DNA of 64,000 bases from contig JAGCUO010000081.1 of the NCBI GenBank assembly GCA_017962825.1, forward strand, positions 1-64,000, read 5' to 3'. The DNA is from Lachnospiraceae bacterium (GTDB taxonomy: Bacteria; Bacillota; Clostridia; Lachnospirales; Lachnospiraceae). Made by a program: the position numbers and the translations under genes. The notes under the pieces are model-generated. The model did no database searches. It saw nothing but the letters and a program-made list of their open reading frames with translations, and was not told the DNA's origin. Each line of letters opens with the position of its first letter. Position 1 is the stretch's first letter. Shown here one piece after another: positions 59,825-64,000 of the stretch.

Positions 59825-59858
59825 CGGTATCTGTTTATTTTTTCTGTAAGGAATCCAT

Positions 59859-60911
59859 ATGAAAGTAACTTGTGATTATTGCGGTGTAATGTATGACGAC
59901 AAATTAACCAATTGTCCGAATTGCGGCTCGCCCAATAATAAGATCGACAGATCTTCCAATGCCCAGCCTAAGACCATCTCCGAATTACAGGAATGGTTCA
60001 GGGCAAACGGTTACGATTATTACAAGACCAGATTCTTCATCGGAATAGACTACAAAGATCCCAAGGCATTCGGTATTTATAAAGACGATGCAGGTGATTT
60101 TGTCGTATACAAAAATAAAGCTAACGGCGAAAGAGCCATTCGTTATCACGGCTCGGATGAGGAATATGCGGTCAATGAGATCTGGCAGAGATTCCAGCAG
60201 GAAATAATCAATCAGAAAAATATCTGGCTGGAAAAACAAAGAATAAATAAAGAAGCCGTAAAGGGCGCGGAAATACCGACGGTAAAAACCCCTGAACAGA
60301 ACACAAAAGAAGCGATGACCGTTTTTTTAATAATTCTGGTGACGTTTTTACCCGGCTTGATCATTCCGATATTAATAATGGATAAAATCCCTGCTTTTTT
60401 TCGAGTTCCGATTTTAGTAGCTGTCCCTTTTCTCGCTCCCATCCTGGCATCTTATGCATACTTTCTGCATGTGAACGGAAAAAAATTCAAAGATGACAAT
60501 AAGTCCGGTTTCAAATCGTTAATGAAGATTTGCCTGATCTTTTTCTCCGTTATTTTCCTGATTAACGGAATAGCCGTATTTGCGGGCAGAAAAAACGGCT
60601 ACTACTCCAAGGACAACGAGCTGTATTACAGAGCGGGCAATGACTGGTATCAATATGAATCGATGAATTCATATTACAATACCAATGAATACAACGATAA
60701 TTCGTACATTTGGCATATTGAATACAATATACCGTCCGATTTTACATCTTCCGGATGGAATGATTACAAGAATACAAACGGGTTTGAGTATTCATATCAA
60801 ACCTTCGAAAGCACATCATTTTATGATGACTGGAAATCTGGCGGAGACAGCGACGGCTGGTCCTCTAATGACTGGGACAGCGGATACACCGACTGGAACA
60901 GTGACTGGTAA
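59859..60911 (+). CDS. Zinc-ribbon membrane protein, tandem paralogue 1
   Basis: 350 residues: a zinc ribbon (CDYCGVMYDDKLTNCPNCGS, 4-23), a conserved ~80-residue domain (TISELQEWFRANGYDYYKTRFFIGIDYKDPKAFGIY ... RFQQEIINQ), helices near 150-170, 177-202 and 222-240, then an outward Tyr/Asn/Ser/Trp-rich domain ending WSSNDWDSGYTDWNSDW. The second copy at 60980-61960 lacks the ribbon. I do not recognise a function. The low-complexity Asp/Trp tail is unusual and repeated exactly in both proteins. Confidence 0.75.
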   Translation: MKVTCDYCGVMYDDKLTNCPNCGSPNNKIDRSSNAQPKTISELQEWFRANGYDYYKTRFFIGIDYKDPKAFGIYKDDAGDFVVYKNKANGERAIRYHGSDEEYAVNEIWQRFQQEIINQKNIWLEKQRINKEAVKGAEIPTVKTPEQNTKEAMTVFLIILVTFLPGLIIPILIMDKIPAFFRVPILVAVPFLAPILASYAYFLHVNGKKFKDDNKSGFKSLMKICLIFFSVIFLINGIAVFAGRKNGYYSKDNELYYRAGNDWYQYESMNSYYNTNEYNDNSYIWHIEYNIPSDFTSSGWNDYKNTNGFEYSYQTFESTSFYDDWKSGGDSDGWSSNDWDSGYTDWNSDW

Positions 60912-60979
60912 TTTACATTTTTTGCCCCATACTTCATGTAATGCGGGAAGGTGCCTGAAACAAGATCGGAGGAACTACA

Positions 60980-61960
60980 ATGACACCCAACCTCGACGAA
61001 CCAAAAACTATCGAAGAATTAAGAAGCTGGTTTAAAGAACGCGGCTACGAACCGGCACAAACCAGATTCTTTGTCGGAGTCGACTTCAGAGCTCCCAAAG
61101 CATTCGGGATCTATCAGGATGAGCTCGGAGAATATGTGGTTTACAAAAACAAAGCGGACGGCACAAGGGTCATAAGATATCAAGGCAATGACCAGGAATT
61201 TGCAGTCCACGAATTATATCAAAGATTTCAACAGGAGATCATTAACCAACAAACTAGATGGACGGCAAGTCAAAGCAACAATAACAATAGTAAATGGCAG
61301 GAGAATTCTTTCTCTTATGACTCCTACGAAAGAGACCAGTTGCGTAACGAACGTGGCAGAAAACTTCCGCTGATCATATTGCTCGTAATATTATCATTTG
61401 TCCTTACGGTCGCATTTCTGTTACGACTTCAGACCAAACTGGGCAGGAATTTTGGATTACTTTTGGGATTCATTCCTTTTGTTGTAATGTGTGTCGTAAT
61501 GCTCTTTTCTTACACATGGCTGAACGGAATAACCATGAGAGAATATCTCCGGACTGTCCCCGCACCTCTCAAACGTGCGGTCATAACCGTAGTATTTGTA
61601 GTCACGTTTATTTTCGCAATACCCTCTTGGGAAATCGGGGAAAACGGTTATTACTCAATAAACAACAATCTGTACTATAGAGCGGGAGGCAACTGGTATC
61701 ACTACGATGATTCCCGCCATGACTGGGAACATTCATATTCTGTTCCTTCTCAGTTTACTTCTGCTTCCTGGAGTAGTTATAACAATACAAAATCCCATCA
61801 AGGCTCTTATGAATTCTTCGAAACTACAGATTACTACAGTGACTGGAAAGAGGCGCAACGCAGCTATTCGGAAAGCCGGGACTATGACAACGACCACGAC
61901 AGCAATTGGTCATCTAATGACTGGGACAGCGGATACACCGACTGGAACAGTGACTGGTAA
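60980..61960 (+). CDS. Membrane protein, tandem paralogue 2 without zinc ribbon
   Basis: 326 residues sharing the domain (TIEELRSWFKERGYEPAQTRFFVGVDFRAPKAFGIY, RFQQEIINQ), three helices (about 122-140, 150-175 and 198-218) and the same final WSSNDWDSGYTDWNSDW as the gene before it. The central segment (residues 85-125) differs most. The last 55 bp are nearly identical in DNA to the previous gene, which suggests recent duplication or gene conversion. Function unknown. Confidence 0.75.
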   Translation: MTPNLDEPKTIEELRSWFKERGYEPAQTRFFVGVDFRAPKAFGIYQDELGEYVVYKNKADGTRVIRYQGNDQEFAVHELYQRFQQEIINQQTRWTASQSNNNNSKWQENSFSYDSYERDQLRNERGRKLPLIILLVILSFVLTVAFLLRLQTKLGRNFGLLLGFIPFVVMCVVMLFSYTWLNGITMREYLRTVPAPLKRAVITVVFVVTFIFAIPSWEIGENGYYSINNNLYYRAGGNWYHYDDSRHDWEHSYSVPSQFTSASWSSYNNTKSHQGSYEFFETTDYYSDWKEAQRSYSESRDYDNDHDSNWSSNDWDSGYTDWNSDW

Positions 61961-61984
61961 TCGGTTTATTAGGGGTATTAAATC

Positions 61985-63205
61985 TTGAAAAAAATAAACA
62001 TATTAAAACTCATATGTCTTGCTATCACGCTTGTCATGCTCTGCGGATGCGGAGAACAGGAAATCCCGGAAAATACCGGTAACAACATTGTTGATGAAGA
62101 TGAAGAAGAAACATTCTACGAAGTAGATTACTGCGGACAGAAAGATCTTTTTAAAAAGGCCAAGGATGAATATAAAGAAGGACAGAAAGTTACTCTTTAT
62201 TACGACATTATTGCAACGGATACCGACTATACATTCTATCTTGATGACGAGGTCCTTGATGTCCGGTACTCCGAAGAAAAGGGATATATCATCAAATTCT
62301 CGATGCCCGGTCACGATGTAGCTCTCAGAGTTGAAACAACCGTCTCCATGGAAAACGCCGATATCTTATGGGATATTCTTATAGACGAAACCGGTGCATC
62401 GTATGATGAAGTTGCCGCATTCATACGTGATGATTTTGACGAAGACGGAATCGAAGAAGCATTTGCGCTTATAGGTGAAGTATACGATAACTATGATGAT
62501 ATTAATCGTATATGCGGAGCTCTGTGGTTTGTAACACCTGACGGATGCACCGCTCTCGAAAGAAGCTCCGGGCTCGGAATAAGCGATGAAGCCCGTTTCA
62601 TGACACTGGGCGATACCAGATTCATTCTTTTCACAGATTATTACATATCGGAAAGTTACACATACGTTTACAGTGTGGATGACGGTAAAGCAATAGAAGC
62701 TGGTTTTTCCGCTTTAGGATATGTGGCTCCCGATTTTGAAGACAGTGATAAATTCACCATCACCGACAGTTCGTATGACATGCAATATGATGCCGAACTC
62801 GGCTTCATGCTCGGACATACCTGGAAAAAGTATTATTTCTTCTATGACAGCGAAGTCGGAGAAATTTATGAGTATGCAGGAACCACCATAGATGAAGCAA
62901 CAGTCAGCTATTGGTGTGATGACATAACAGTTAATGAGATAGTTCCCGAGGAATGTACCATAGACAATATCTTTATGCGTGGGAACGGGCTTATAGTCAT
63001 AAATTTTGAAAGTACAGAAGAAGACGGAATCATACGCTACTTCCATTACATATACAGTACGGAAAAAGAATCCTTTATAGATGACGCGGGCGCTGAATGG
63101 GATGACACGCCACTTGACGGCACATATCAGTATTGTCTGTGCCCTCAAATGGCAAGCTACCCTGAAGTCCCCGGTCCCAACGGAATCGTCTGGTACGGAG
63201 AATGA
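61985..63205 (+). CDS. Lipoprotein of unknown function
   Basis: 406 residues. TTG start 24 bp after the paralogue. A lipoprotein signal ends with VMLCGCGEQEI (Cys near 22). Then come an acidic linker (DEDEEETFYEVDYCG), a small beta domain with YYDIIATDTDYTFYLDDE ... KFSMPGHDVALRVE, and a larger mixed domain (DFDEDGIEEAFALIGE resembles a calcium-binding DxDxDG loop). No enzyme motif is evident. It is probably cotranscribed with the two membrane paralogues. Confidence 0.75.
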   Translation: MKKINILKLICLAITLVMLCGCGEQEIPENTGNNIVDEDEEETFYEVDYCGQKDLFKKAKDEYKEGQKVTLYYDIIATDTDYTFYLDDEVLDVRYSEEKGYIIKFSMPGHDVALRVETTVSMENADILWDILIDETGASYDEVAAFIRDDFDEDGIEEAFALIGEVYDNYDDINRICGALWFVTPDGCTALERSSGLGISDEARFMTLGDTRFILFTDYYISESYTYVYSVDDGKAIEAGFSALGYVAPDFEDSDKFTITDSSYDMQYDAELGFMLGHTWKKYYFFYDSEVGEIYEYAGTTIDEATVSYWCDDITVNEIVPEECTIDNIFMRGNGLIVINFESTEEDGIIRYFHYIYSTEKESFIDDAGAEWDDTPLDGTYQYCLCPQMASYPEVPGPNGIVWYGE

Positions 63206-63214
63206 ATTAAATAA

Positions 63215-64000
63215 TTATACTTCGAAGGCCCATTTTCCCTTACGGAAGATGGGCACTTTTTTACCATCCGCAGTAACCGCATCGATATCAAGGCCTTCAT
63301 AGCCGATCATGAAATCAACATGCTCCATGGAATCGTTGATTCCCATCTCGCGGCACTCCTCAAGAGTTTTATTTTCAAATCCTCGAATGGTATTGGAAAA
63401 GCCTCTTCCAAGTGCAAGATGGCATGCAGCATTCTCATCGAACAAAGTGTTATAGAATAAGATATTGGATTCGGATATGGGAGAATTCACGGGAACAAGC
63501 GCACATTCTCCAAGATATGCCGCTCCTTCATCCTTGCTTATCATCTGTTCAAGGAGAGCCTGATTCTTTTCTGCCTTAACTTCTACAGCCTTTCCCTTTT
63601 CAAAACGTACGGAAAAATTCTCGATAAGTTCTCCTTCATAGGAAAGGGGCTTAGTAGCATATACAATGCCCTCTGCCTTTCCGCGCATGGGGGAAGTATA
63701 GCACTCCTCACTGGGAATATTTGCATTAAAGCCTATTCCCTGAAGACTGGTCTCAAGACCACCCAGGAACATTCCATCGGGGATCATTCCCACGGTAAGA
63801 TCTGTTCCGTTGTCTCCTTTGTAATGAAGCTCAGCGATTCCCAGATTATTAAGATATGCGCATCTGTCAGCAAGTTCCTTATCATGTGCATCCCACTCTG
63901 CGATAGGATCATCGGTAACTCTGGATGTAAAGAGGATTGCTTCCCAAAGCTTCTCCATGGCTCTGCCCTTTGGAAGATCCGGGAATACCTTTTTAGCCCA
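63215..64000 (-). CDS. M29-family aminopeptidase (thermophilic-type), partial
   Basis: The gene enters from beyond 64000: the frame continues with WAKKVFPDLPKGRA before MEKLWEAILFTSR, so the true N-terminus is outside. The visible C-terminal 262 residues match M29 metallo-aminopeptidases (AmpS/PepS type), with NIPSEECYTSPMRGKAEGIVYATKPL, YLGECALVP, NTLFDENAACHLALG and HVDFMIGYEGLDIDAV, including Glu/His/Asp metal-site residues. These dinuclear metal enzymes release N-terminal residues from peptides. Convergent with the lipoprotein gene. Confidence 0.92.
   Translation of the reverse strand, partial: WAKKVFPDLPKGRAMEKLWEAILFTSRVTDDPIAEWDAHDKELADRCAYLNNLGIAELHYKGDNGTDLTVGMIPDGMFLGGLETSLQGIGFNANIPSEECYTSPMRGKAEGIVYATKPLSYEGELIENFSVRFEKGKAVEVKAEKNQALLEQMISKDEGAAYLGECALVPVNSPISESNILFYNTLFDENAACHLALGRGFSNTIRGFENKTLEECREMGINDSMEHVDFMIGYEGLDIDAVTADGKKVPIFRKGKWAFEV
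63228..63262 (+). terminator. Terminator of the paralogue-lipoprotein unit, inside the convergent aminopeptidase 3' end
   Basis: GCCCATTTTCC and GGAAGATGGGC pair over a 4-base loop with one G·U pair and are followed by a T-run at 63256-63262. It lies 23 bp after the lipoprotein stop and within the last 15 codons of the minus-strand gene, encoding its conserved C-terminus. Confidence 0.75.

Overview
The window looks like chromosomal DNA of an anaerobic Firmicute, most likely Lachnospiraceae (Butyrivibrio or a related genus). The reasons are moderate GC, strong AGGAGG-type ribosome sites, many small lipoproteins, YtrA-type GntR and Opp-type ABC operons, DUF5050 and DUF1653 proteins, a YidC–sulfatase fusion and no aerobic respiratory genes. 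I see no rRNA, tRNA, CRISPR array, prophage or transposase gene. The genus is inferred; no marker gene is present to fix it.

Layout. 1–4048 (minus): a partial gene, a DUF6320-like zinc-ribbon membrane protein, a condensation-fold acyltransferase, a small acidic protein, then Dus and Maf. 4644–9473 (minus): pheA, ppx and ppk, joining phenylalanine synthesis to polyphosphate turnover. 9666–13510: a DUF5050 protein, a zinc-type ArsR regulator with ApbE, and a divergent pair resembling EetA/EetB of flavin-based extracellular electron transfer. 13511–16139 (minus): PH-domain protein, folE, folP and fused folB-folK. 16708–26969: a lipid kinase, then a six-gene phosphonate operon (PEP mutase, 2-aminoethylphosphonate transaminase, nucleotidyltransferase, phosphonopyruvate decarboxylase, CDP-glycerol glycerophosphotransferase, YidC–sulfatase fusion). 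It probably makes and activates 2-aminoethylphosphonate for a cell-surface polymer. A divergent PAP2-type protein follows. 26966–34666 (minus): an enolase-superfamily enzyme, a DszB-desulfinase-like protein and a five-gene peptide-type ABC importer. 34864–40149 (minus): a MoxR/DUF58/VWA/VWA/TPR (Bat-like) operon. 40298–44127: two self-regulated operons (GntR with ABC exporter, TetR with two flavoproteins), each with a palindromic operator on its promoter. 44291–49044 (minus): an unfamiliar set of YD-repeat lipoprotein, zinc-ribbon kinase-like protein, VWA protein, divergent adenylosuccinate-synthetase homologue and GNAT. 49197–53539 (minus): a polar amino-acid (probably cystine) ABC importer with a D-cysteine desulfhydrase-type enzyme. 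53758–58407 (minus): GT2, 5'-nucleotidase, DUF1653, a small membrane protein and a diguanylate cyclase. 58481–64000: a MATE pump, two tandem paralogous membrane proteins, a lipoprotein and the end of an M29 aminopeptidase.

The strongest unexplained signal is a family of four intergenic foldback elements (4068–4288, 4397–4636, 10747–11122, 16280–16592). Each has a conserved branched core with three internal helices. The stem sequences differ between copies yet remain complementary, as expected for a structured RNA. Each core is clasped by long inverted arms whose sequence is unique to its locus. In the three copies of one orientation, 14 of 14 transition differences between arms would be G·U wobbles in a minus-strand transcript. 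I do not recognise the family. Two shorter REP-like palindromes (40216–40285, 42315–42377) and a tandem hairpin array (56970–57208) are separate repeat classes.
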